Below, in pieces: positions 32,640-41,945 of a stretch of DNA of 64,000 bases. The position numbers were made by a program, and so were the translations under genes. Position 1 is the stretch's first letter. Each line of letters opens with the position of its first letter. The DNA is from Dryomyza anilis (Eukaryota; Arthropoda; Insecta; Diptera; Dryomyzidae): the NCBI GenBank assembly GCA_951804985.1, contig OX638133.1:76142367-76206366 (forward strand), in the 5' to 3' direction. The notes below the pieces were generated by a model. The model was not told where the DNA came from and searched no databases. It worked only from the letters and a program-made list of their open reading frames with translations.

Positions 32640-34282
32640 ATTGAAGGAAAATTTCAAAAGATCGGCAAGAAATATGGCGTCGCTTGCTGTCCCTGTCGCT
32701 CTACTTTTGTAGCGTCCCTGTTGAAAAACCCTTTATCTGTATAAAAATACGAGAATTGCCATATAATTGTTTTACGTAAAAACTTTAGGCAATATCAACA
32801 AATTGAATATGAGAATCTTGCACAGAAAAAAAAAAATAGTCGACGTAAATGGAGCAACCGATATTAATTGCATTCATTAATCAATCCAGCAATGAAATTC
32901 ACTAATTTAATGACAAATTTTGTTATTTTTCGTTATATAAGAAATTACGTTCGCTAATGTGATTATTTGTACGTCAATGCGCAGGGAATATTTTGGGTCG
33001 TAAAATTTCTTGAATTTGAATGGCTGTTTCAATTTTTTGAGAACGGACATAAAACAGACAATTTATGATACAGTCTCCGCCTTTGTCTGTTTGAATTATG
33101 TCGAAGAAAACATTCTAAGCCGCCTCGACCCTGCCAAATATGTTGTAAAGGAAACAAGAAATATTTATCTTGATTGCTAAACTTAATTTCTGAGTGATAT
33201 GAAAAGAAGTAGTAGTGAAATACTTAAAATGAAAATATCGTTTCAATACTTGGCTCTAGCCCATACATATTTTCTCAGCAATCTAAATAAAAAACAAGAA
33301 ATATTTTTATTGTTGCCAAACCTTTTTATTTGGAAAATTCATTAAATCTTTTAAATCTATTCCACAATATATACTTTCTACTCATATAAAAATCCTTTTA
33401 AAGTTATAATTTATTCAAAGTCATTTACAATTTACGCTCAAATTCACACAACCACATCAGTTGTTCAAATTCTACAATCTGGATTTCAAAATATTGTGTA
33501 AACCGCAAATACTATAAATATGTTGGTCTGAAATTTTTGTTTTGTTCTTAAATTTTTTTCTGATTTTTTTTTTCTTTTGCCTCATCAATTGAAGCAACGT
33601 ATTAATTGACTTTTTTTAGTTTTCCCTTTTTGTGGCATTCAATTTAGCGCACATCATTTATGTTTACTGTCGAAAGGATTCTTTGTTTCCGCCATCATTC
33701 TCATTCGTCTGTCTTCATACCACAAAATATAGCATCTTTTGCGCATTGTCAACAAAATTGTTTTGTCTGTACTTTAAATAAAATAATGACTTATTCATGA
33801 TATACCACATAAAAAAAATAAACGTTTTTCTATATTATATAATTTATTTTAAAATATAATACAAAAAAGCTCTGATTATAAATTAAATATAATAATTGTA
33901 TTTTATTGTTTATTTAACTTTAATACTTTTCAATGCATTTTTCATGTATTTACATGCTTATTAACTTTTGTAAATGTTTATATAATTATTATAATACTCA
34001 CATGCAATATAAAATGAACAATGTAAAGATTTATTTTAATTAATATTTGCTGTTACTCAAATATTTATGTAAATTTTATATATTAGCACATTTATTTTCC
34101 TCCATATTTATTTGCTGCAAATAAATTTGTTTGTTATGAAAAAAATCTCGGCAAACGAATTGATGATATTTATTAAATTTCGTAAAACAATAATCAATTT
34201 ACGATATACCGTTTATTAAATTTTGTAATTTAATTCTGTGTTCTTATGAATTTTAATCGAGAATAAAAATTTCTGAACACCA
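32640..34282. other. Transposon flank, then A+T-rich sequence without genes
   Basis: The first 85 bp (AAAAGATCGGCAAGAAATAT, GTCGCTTGCTGTCCCTGTCG) probably belong to the 5' non-coding end of the transposon described above, because they are G+C-richer and abut its start codon. From about 32,730 onward I see A+T-rich sequence with no recognised element or gene. Confidence 0.4.
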
Positions 34283-35301
34283 ATAATTAGTGGTGCCGTG
34301 ACATAACCCCCAATGGACATAACCCCCAATTCGAATTTTGGGGTTGTGTCCGTCGGTGTTTCGGACATAACCCCCAATTTTTCGAATTTCGAATTTGGGG
34401 TTTATGTCCAACTATGAATTCGGCAATAACCCCCATTGGCGGTTATGTCCGATTTTAAATTTTTGATTTTTTTTTTAAAACCGAATTTATTTATTTTGTT
34501 AAATTTGTTTCTTATTGATATTTTATAAATATAATTTTTTGTAATTTTGTAACTAAAACTTTTTGTAAATAAAATGTTGTTCTTCTCATTAATGAAAACA
34601 AATATGAAATTTTATTTTGGTATTTTTTGAATTTATGCGCCGCAGTCGAAATTTTATTTCCAAAAAACCGCGCGATTTATTGTAAATAAAATTTAATTCT
34701 TCTCTTTAATGCATATAATTTTATTTTTATATTTTTTGAATTTATGCGAAACTGAAGCAGCGCTGGCGAAATTTTATTTCCAAAAATCGAGCGATTTTTT
34801 ATAAATAAAATTTCATTCTTCTCTTTAGTGAATAAAACAAAGAAATATTTTGATTTTATTTTTTGAATTTATGCGAAATTGAAGCGCTGCAGTCGAAATT
34901 TTATTTCCAAAAAATCGCGTGATTTTTTGTAAATAAAATTTCATTCTTCTCTTTAGTGAATAAAACAAAGATATATTTTTATTTTGATATTTTTTGAATT
35001 TATGCGAAATTGAAGCGCCGCATGGGAAATTTTATTTCCAAAAAATCGCGTGATTTTTTGTAAATAAAAATTCGTTCTTCTCATTAATGAATAAAACAAG
35101 GATATAATTTTATTTTGATATTTTTAGAATTTATGTGAAACATATTTTTTAGATGTTTATGTCCACATAGTAACGCGGATTTAAGCAACAAAATCGATTG
35201 GGTATTATGACCAAATTTTTTTGTGAATATGTCCGCGGATCTCTGTGCGGACATAACCCCCAATTCGAATTTGGGGATTATGTCCGCGCACCATAATTAG
35301 T
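34283..35301. mobile_element. 1-kb TIR element with 9-bp target duplication
   Basis: ATAATTAGT is duplicated exactly at 34,283-34,291 and 35,293-35,301. The element between starts GGTGCCGTGACATAACCCCC and ends, read inversely, GGTGCGCGGACATAATCCCC. Both ends contain further palindromes built from GGACATAACCCCCAATTCGA. The interior consists of five tandem units. A 9-bp duplication is typical of Mutator-like elements and of Drosophila Foldback, whose ends also hold tandem repeats. The GGTGC terminus is not one I can assign. No transposase frame exists, so the copy is non-autonomous. Confidence 0.88.
34561..35160. repeat. Five tandem units of 117-131 bp inside the TIR element
   Basis: Units begin near 34,561, 34,678, 34,797, 34,925 and 35,056 at TTTTGTAAATAAAA. 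Each continues with TTC(T)TCTC, a TAATGAA/TAGTGAA word, TTTTGAATTTATGCG, GAAGCGC(C/T)GC and AAATTTTATTTCCAAAAAA. The third and fourth units are the most similar. The last unit is truncated after TTATGTGAAAC. Confidence 0.92.
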
Positions 35302-35627
35302 TATTCAAAAATTAAAAATTCTTCAAAACAACAAAAATATGATATCGTTCTAGATCAAGGCTGGAAAAATTCCATTCACCTGATTTTTAAAAAATTGTAT
35401 TGGCTTTTTTTGGATTTTATTCGATTTTTTTGGATTTTTTTTATAATATTTTTATAATTTCAATAGGCTTTATTGGTTTTTGAAGTATTACTTCCCACCC
35501 CTTCGCTGCCGAGAAGTGCTAATAACTATTGGTTGAAACATACTTTGTACAAAAATCTTGGATCGGGAAGTGGATCATAAATGTATGATATTCTGCGTTT
35601 TAATTTCAGAAATAAACATTTGCCTGT
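35302..35627. other. A+T-rich spacer, no gene seen
   Basis: Nothing recognisable lies between the TIR element and the next DINE-1-like element. Confidence 0.4.
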
Positions 35628-36126
35628 TTTTATACCCTACACTAAGAGTGAAAGGGTATATTCAGTTTGGTACGCCGTTTGTAACACGCAGAAGGAAGCA
35701 TCTCCGGTATGGAAAAGTATATATATTCTTGATCAGCATGACCTCCTGAGTCGATTTAGCGATGTCAGTCTGTCTGTCCGTCTGTCTGTCTGTTGAAATC
35801 CCTACTACTTTTAAAATAGAAGAGCTAGATAAATGAAACTTATAACTTAGATTACACAAAAAAAAAATCGAAATTCGGTACACCTACCCATTTGTAAATA
35901 TGGGTATTAAATCAATGGAAATTCTTCAGCGATTGAATGTTTGTAGTTATTTTCAGAATTCGTATACCCTGGTGACCTATATATCACTTTGAATGGTAAC
36001 CACATATATGTGTATGGTATTTATAGTCGGCTTAGACCGACTATAATTATGATAAATAATTATATTAACTATCATAATTACACCTACTTTAAAATTTCCC
36101 ATGTGATCTAACATTCCCAACTGGTT
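35628..36126 (+). mobile_element. DINE-1-like Helentron, subfamily B
   Basis: The 5' end TTTTATACCCTACACTAAG with GTGAAAGGGTATA, the core TATATATTCTTGATCAGCAT, GAGTCGATTTAGCGATGTCA and (GTCT)n are shared in outline with subfamily A. The body (AGAGCTAGATAAATGAAACT, TCGGTACACC) and the 3' part (GGTGACCTATATATCACTTT, stem TAGTCGGCTTAGACCGACTA, TCCCATGTGATCTAAC, TTCCCAACTGGTTT) define a distinct subfamily. It is shorter than the copy at 57.6 kb, lacking part of the middle. No coding capacity. Confidence 0.88.
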
Positions 36127-36180
36127 TATATTCATGTTTTCGCCGTTTTCCTCCACACACTAAATTACCCACAGATTTTG

Positions 36181-36335
36181 TAAAACGAAACGAAAAGTGA
36201 TTCGTCAAAAAAACGTGAGAAATTCCAGTGACAGAATTTTTTTCGCATTAAATTAAATAAAAACGGTAACGAAATGAACAAGTAAGTAAATGTTGTCACT
36301 GGAATTTTTGATGACTCACTTTTCATTTCGTTTTA
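36181..36335. repeat. Inverted repeat with ~45-53 bp arms
   Basis: The left arm (36,181-36,233) contains AAACGAAACGAAAAGTGA and AAATTCCAGTGACA; the right arm (36,292-36,335) contains TGTCACTGGAATTT and TCACTTTTCATTTCGTTTTA, its inverse with an 8-9 bp indel and a few changes. The 58-bp spacer is A+T-rich. It could be a small foldback element or a MITE without an obvious target duplication. Confidence 0.8.
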
Positions 36336-36951
36336 AAAAATAAGTATTGCCGGAAAAATGAAACGGCCTATTCAAATCTATTTTAAATGTCTTATTTATA
36401 ACAGCAATTTTAAATTGGCATATATTAGAGTTGAATTAAATCTAAAGTTTCGGCGACTACATTTATTATATCATTAAGTAAAGGCTAATATGTTGTGGAT
36501 CACTGAAACTATTTATTGCTGACAACTAAATATTATTCTTTTATCCACACGGTTTTCCTTGCATATGTGAAATTTTTAATTTTTAATTACTTTTAAAATT
36601 TTGAATCATTTCGTTATCAACTTTACTCGAGCAGAGGTCCATAAATTTATTTTTGATTAGGTGGTTTATATTATTTTAAAATTTTCAAAATCTTACTCTA
36701 AAAACCACAAATATATTTCCTAAGTTATAATTCGTATTAAAAAAAGACATATGGTGTTACAGTCTCATTTTTTGGAACTAAGCTCAAGATGCTTTTCGCA
36801 AATCAAATTTAATAGTTTAATAGATTTAATTAAACTTTACTGTAAGATATAATCAAAATACTATAATTTTAGAGATTTCTTGAAATTTCAGTGCTTTTAT
36901 TGATTATTTGAAATTTAAACCTGTAAGCAAGGCTACACACACAATATATTC
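36336..36951. other. A+T-rich stretch, no gene seen
   Basis: No element, array or coding frame was recognised. Confidence 0.45.
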
Positions 36952-37353
36952 TACCAACAACCAGTATTCATCATATTGATGAATTCACTCATTGAATTAA
37001 AATCGTATTTTTTTTAAATGTTTTTCATTATAATATTTTTTTTTTTAACATCAAATTTCAAACTAATATTTGTCTCTATTTACACATTTAGTATTTATAA
37101 TTCTTATAAGTTTTATAATATTTAATTTATAATTATGCCAAGACTACATTTCATCATTTTAATGAACAAGTGTACTTCATATTGATGAATTTTGTTCATC
37201 AAACCATAATTATTTAAATATCATAAATATTAAAACACAAATTTTGTTATAAATATTATGTTAAATTGAATATTGAAAATGAAAAACATTGAAAAAATAA
37301 AATTTCAGTTCAATTAATGAAATCATCAATATGATGTATACTGGTTGATGGTA
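36952..37353. mobile_element. TA-flanked MITE, about 398 bp
   Basis: The left end TA|CCAACAACCAGTATTCATCA and the right end, read inversely, TA|CCATCAACCAGTATACATCA continue in inverse agreement for about 45 bp with six differences. TA flanks both sides, the usual Tc1/mariner target. An internal block (CATCATTTTAATGAAC, TTCATATTGATGAA) repeats end-like words. There is no open frame. A second, partial copy at 19,217-19,286 shows that this is a dispersed family. Confidence 0.82.
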
Positions 37354-37369
37354 ATTTTTTTTTGTATGT

Positions 37370-37500
37370 ATGTCACATGGGAAATTTTAAAGTAGGGAAA
37401 TTGTGATAGTTGGTGTGATGAAGTTCGTAAGAATAATGAAAGTCATAGTCGTTCTAAACCGGTATTTTAACATAAGTGGTCTAATATATATAGACGAATT
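37370..37500 (-). mobile_element. DINE-1-like subfamily B, 3' fragment
   Basis: TCACATGGGAAATTTTAAAG, then TATGAAAGTC-like sequence and ATAGTCGTTCTAAACCGGTA correspond to the inverse of the subfamily B 3' end (CTTTAAAATTTCCCATGTGA, stem around TAGTCGG). ACATAAGTGGTC next to it also occurs inside the copy at 58,034. The fragment starts within 20 bp of the MITE's right end. Confidence 0.6.
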
Positions 37501-38786
37501 ATATTTTGATGAAACCCTGGGTAAATTGTCCTATTATCATGCTCTCAAGAAGAACGACAGCTTACACTAACTATTTGTATACTCAAAATTACCGCAGAAA
37601 TTAATGAAACCCATTTAAACAGAGATTTTACTAGAATTACTGACTTTAATGATTCAACATTATTTATGTCAGAATAATGAAAATAAATTGACACACATTA
37701 ACCCATAGCTGGCTACAAAAATAAATGTAGCTACTTCTGAAATAATAAAAAACGAACTAATCACTCCTACAAAAGGAAACTGTCTATAAGAAATGAAAAC
37801 AAATTTACTTAAAGTTCAAAACTATATTTAGAAAAATTACAAATTACTTTAAATGACCATGTAAAAAAAATACAAAAAAGAAAAACAATTTAATAAACGT
37901 CACAAAAAAGTCTAGTACAAACTTTAAATGCTATTAATACAATATAGAAATCGGAACAAGCTGCGCGGTAAGCACTTCAAATAAAAATGTATTTTTTTTA
38001 TTTTATATTAATGTTGCCTTTTTCCGTTTAATAATGTTTTACAGTCAAAGTGAATGATTAATTTTTTTCGTTTGTATGTATGAAAAAAAAAATATATATA
38101 TTTTTAAACATATACAATTGAAGTTTTCGTAGTTCAACATTTATTGTTATTGTTTCTGTTACTGTTTTATTGATGACAACTAAATTCTCTTGACAATATT
38201 TTGTCTAAAACTTGAAGCATACATGTCGTGTGTCTGGATGGCTGGGTGTCTATATGTCGCGTCGTCCCCCCTGGGTACCACCTACCCATGGGAAAAATTC
38301 TGTCACTTTTATGAGTGTGCGGACGTATTTATGTGCTGTGCTGCGGCTGCTGTTGATGCTGATTTATTGTAGATTTTTAGAGATCTCCTTCACATAAAGA
38401 ACTTTATTAATGAGCGATTTGTCTCGTACTAAATAGTTATTTGCGTTATACATGTTGGTCTACTTTTCCAAATGGACTCTGTACAAACAAATAGCACAAT
38501 CCATCAAAATGTTTTAAATTTTTTATGTTTTTAAAATAACTGTACATATTTGTTTAAAATTTTGTTGTTTAACGAAAATGGCACGTTTTTATTTGTTTGT
38601 GAAATGCACAGAAAATGCAATAAATTTAATGCATGTTTTTGAAATTCTGTAATATTTTGACAACTTTTTACTTCTTGGTATATTTTATGGTTTTGTGTGG
38701 GATTTCATTTTTTTAAATAAATTATGAATAATGCGTTTTTAACCCTTTTGTAGATATATCCAAAAAATTGTAATACATTTTAGCAT
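37501..38786. other. A+T-rich sequence with one G+C-rich patch
   Basis: Most is featureless. The patch 38,205-38,390 is conspicuously richer in G and C (GTCGTGTGTCTGGATGGCTG, CCCCCCTGGGTACCACC, GCTGCGGCTGCTGTTGATGC). Two overlapping plus-strand frames of 60-61 codons cross it and neither resembles a known protein. It may be a conserved non-coding element or an exon of an unseen gene. Confidence 0.35.
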
Positions 38787-39974
38787 TATCCAACTAGACA
38801 AATTATGTCTGAAATTTGTCTTTAAGTTATCTTTTAAATGTTATCGATGTCCGAAATTTGTCCGAAATGTTACGAGAAAGATGTCTTTTTGTAAAACAAA
38901 TGATTGACCGGAAGGTGCCTTTTTGATTTGTCTGAATGATTTCCTAATGGCATACATAAAGATGTCTTAAAGTAATTGTCTAAAATACGTCTTTTTAGCA
39001 ACTGAAATGCAACCAAATTAAGTCACCAAAAAGTATACTAAAAGGATGATGTCAAAAATATTCTTTCTGCCGACTATCCAATCTGACATTTTTTTACAGA
39101 AATAAAAAAAAAACATTTATATTCTCTTATTTTATTTTTGTTTTTTTTTCTAATGACTATTAAACAATTTTTTTTCACAATTATTGTTGGCCGCCTGTCG
39201 TCCACAGGGCTCTGCTGTTGTTGACCACCTTTGCGAGCTGTATCATCTGCGTTTCTGAAGTCTATGTTGCCGCTCTGTGCTCCATTTCACACTTTCTTGG
39301 CGGCTTAATGAGATTGTTGAAAATCGGATGAACGTGAAGCTTGTTTGATGCCTTCATTTATTCCGGTTTATCCTTCAAGTTGTGCTAGTTATTTCTCTGA
39401 CCGCAACCATAACGCCGATATTTATGCGCACGCGGTGGCGCCACTTCCTTGTGCATGTCGTAGCCATAGGCCGAGGTCAATTTAAGGCGTGACTAGGGCG
39501 ACTGTTGTGTCGAAGCGAGCGTTCCCCTATGCATTCTGCTACATTTTCAATGTCTTCGTTGCGTTTGATATGTCGTCTGTGAATTGTTCCCTCTTTGCTG
39601 CATTCGCCCACATCGTTATGTTGCACCTAATCCCAATTTCCGAAGGGACCTTGAGCTGACAATATTACTAAAAACAGTAAAGATAAATTTAGGTTATTTA
39701 TAAATTAAACCGTAATAAAAACTTACATTCCAGCTCGCGTCGTAACAATTTTCTATTTATTAAATTTTTGACAGAAGTCGAATAATATTTGATTTAACAA
39801 AACAATGTTGCATTTCAGATTACGAAATACTGGCATCGTTAAGCTGACTAAAAAACGATGCTAATGGGACTTGTTAAAAATTCACCTTTTAGATAGCATT
39901 TTGAGAATGCAAATAAGTGAACATAAGAAAGGCATCCTTTTAGGTATCATTTCGTATAATGTTCTACTTGGGTA
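38787..39974. mobile_element. Possible TA-flanked TIR element, 1.18 kb
   Basis: The left end TA|TCCAACTAGACAAATTATG and the right end, read inversely, TA|CCCAAGTAGAACATTATAC agree at most of the first 18 positions allowing one indel. Further inside, ACTAAAAGGATGATGTC (39,040) is the rough inverse of GGCATCCTTTTAGGTATC (39,930). Words such as TGTCTGAAATTTGTCT repeat in the left third. The middle is occupied by a much more G+C-rich, gene-like block. The ends are diverged, so the element call is moderate. Confidence 0.45.
39181..39655 (-). pseudogene. Decayed coding-like block, function unknown
   Basis: This block is far richer in G and C than its surroundings. On the minus strand one frame reads about 56 codons after a stop near 39,625, with residues such as HRRHIKRNEDIENVAEC; from about 39,480 a second frame reads about 100 codons down to a stop at 39,181 with three in-frame stops, including GYDMHKEVAPPRAHKYRRYG and KLHVHPIFNNLIKPPRKCEM. 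The K, R, E, D and H content and long open stretches are unlike chance frames here. It looks like one gene broken by a frameshift and stops. A-rich sequence lies downstream (39,120-39,175), which would fit a retrocopy. I do not recognise the family. Confidence 0.4.
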
Positions 39975-40479
39975 TCTACAGAAAAGTAGATATTGACTCA
40001 AATATTATTAGCTTGTCACAAACTAATCTGCAAACGTATAAATGATTTCAAATTATTTTAATTTTTGGCCGATTAAGTATATAAAATATGTGTTTTACTA
40101 TACATTAATAAAATTCTCATTTGATTTATATCAAAATATTATATACTTGTCAAAAATAATACATAAATAATTTCATAAATATATTTATGATAGTAATTAA
40201 AATAAACAAACAAGTGCAAAAACTATTTAAGTGCAAAACTTGAGTAATTTTGAACGAAACATTGATAAAAATGGGAAATTAAATTTATTTTTGTGGTATC
40301 AAATATTTTGTGGTTGCAATCAAAAAACTAATTACAAATTTTTCGAATATTTTCATTTATGGTATTTTTTTGTAATTATAATAATTGTAGAAAAAAATTC
40401 AATATATACAAAAAGAATAACAAAATCACATTTTATGATTGTGACAATCATATTATATGATTGATGCTATAACGTCGAG
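39975..40479. other. A+T-rich stretch, no gene seen
   Basis: A 77-codon plus-strand frame at 40,231-40,464 has no motif. Confidence 0.45.
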
Positions 40480-40679
40480 TGTGAGATTTGAAGTACATTA
40501 TTCTACAATGTACCTCACAATCTGCCAGGTCTCGGAGACCTTCGATGCCTCGAAGTTATCTCAAATTACTCGATAAAAAAACAATGGAGTCTAATAGTTA
40601 AAATTTATTTTTAAAATAGAGTAATGCAAAAACCTATTTTTCGGGCTCTAGGTCAAATGGAAAATGTATTTTACATTGG

Positions 40680-40940
40680 TTTAAAAAACAACAATAGTAA
40701 TTGACAAAAAAGTAAAAACTTATTGACCGTACAGCTATTTCGGAGGCAGCCAAGCTTCCCCATGAGCGGTCTTGTATGCGTTTTGTGCTGAGCTAAACCT
40801 ATAACATCACTTTGTATAATGAACAAAATGCGAATTTTAATCGGTACAAGGCAACTAGAAGGCAAGCAGCAAAAACTGCACCAGCGCAAAATATATATTG
40901 CATTTGATAGACCTAGAACCAATTACAACAAATTAGTTTT
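40680..40940 (+). repeat. Repeat module shared with 7,265-7,570
   Basis: It shares about 230 bp with the minus strand of 7,265-7,510 and a further ~60 bp (TATATTGCATTTGATAGACC, ACAAATTAG) with the plus strand there. Only one A-rich arm (AGTAATTGACAAAAAAG at 40,696) is present here, whereas the other copy has an inverted pair. No element ends with a TA target could be fixed around this copy. An 83-codon minus-strand frame (40,671-40,922) has no motif. Confidence 0.78.
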
Positions 40941-40967
40941 CTCATTACTTTAAAATTTCTCGTATAT

Positions 40968-41135
40968 TTCATAGGCAATGGTTTTACTCTCGTAGGTTTG
41001 CCATTTACTGACGAGAGGTAGCGCGGTATAGAAAAATGTTTCTATGAAAAGATGTTGTTAGCCCCAGTCCAGGCTTGAACCGGGGACCTTTTGGCTCGCA
41101 GTCCAACGCACTAACCACTGAACTACCGCGGCTAC
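40968..41135 (-). mobile_element. SINE, 3' half missing
   Basis: On the minus strand the tRNA-like head (GTAGCCGCGGTAGTTCAGTG), B box GGTTCAAGCC, CTATACCGCGCTACCTCTCG, GCAGTAAATGGCAAACCTA-like sequence (here CGTCAGTAAATGG) and AAAACCATTGCCTATGAAA are intact, then the copy stops. The body after GCCTATGAAA, the 3' stem-loop and the ATT tail are absent. Reverse-transcribed elements normally lose their 5' end, so loss of the 3' half suggests a later deletion. Confidence 0.88.
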
Positions 41136-41945
41136 GATATGATCATACTGATTCGTAAAAGTCGACAATCATGCAAATAGTCAGCCACGCAGTCTGCAAT
41201 GTCTCGGAGCTCTACGATGATCGAAGTTTTTTCGAACGATAAAAAAGTTCGATATCGTTGCTTTATCATCACTATTTTTTTAAATTTTAAAGTGCAATAA
41301 AATGTAAGGAAAAGATGCGATATTTAAATATTTATCACATTGATTTCGCATAAATCTCGATATTCGATGCGATATCGATCCAGAATCGTTTTTCTCTCGT
41401 TTCAAATTAATTTCATTATCTAAGTAGTTCCGATATATGCATACATTTTAGAACGAATTGTATTTAATACAGATACGAAATCGTAAACGAGATCGAATGA
41501 ATTTTTCACATCTCCAAACAGTCTCAAAGCGTTATCGAATCGAATGGTAGACTGGGACGTCTGCCACGAATCGGAGACCTTCAATGCCATGAAGTTTTCT
41601 CGAATTACTTCGATTAAAATGTTCGATCTCGTTGCTCTCAGTATCGGATTTTTAAAATGTATCGAACATTCAAATTCTTTGACAAGATAAAATATTAAAA
41701 CATTTATTACATCGATATCGCAATATGTTTCCCAGCAATCTCAAACTATGATCATTTTTTCTTCGATATTGTTCTTATTTCGAAAGATTTTTGTGTCGCA
41801 AAAAATTCCGACAGAACGTATTGATTTTTACATACCAATTTGATGCCATATATCGTTACGAGGACGAGTCCGATATCGTGTGGGTTCCCCATCTACTCGC
41901 ATTGATCTCGTAACGTTATCAAAATGAATGGCATACTGGGTAATG

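Larger units (their letters stand above)
40480..41945. repeat. Relic satellite of about 370 bp, CpG-containing
   Basis: Units share TCTGCCA or TCTGCAAT, TCTCGGAGACCTTCGATGCC (variants), CGAAGTT(T)TCTCGAATTACT, CGATAAAA and GTTCGATATCGTTGCT. The core lies near 40,525, 41,195 and 41,560, and a further start (AATGGCATACTGGG) near 41,925. The 41,195-41,560-41,925 spacing is about 365-370 bp. The first interval is longer because another repeat module (40,680-40,940) and a truncated SINE (40,968-41,135) sit in it. The region is unusually rich in CGAT, GATATCG and TCGA words. Divergence is high. Confidence 0.72.

Noticed and set aside
32830..33060. CACAGAAAAA at 32,830 as the start of another MITE like that at 5,169
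   Set aside because: No inverse end with a TA flank was found downstream within 2 kb.
35558..35883. Three overlapping frames of 63-73 codons
   Set aside because: All lie inside a DINE-1-like element and recur in part in its other copies.
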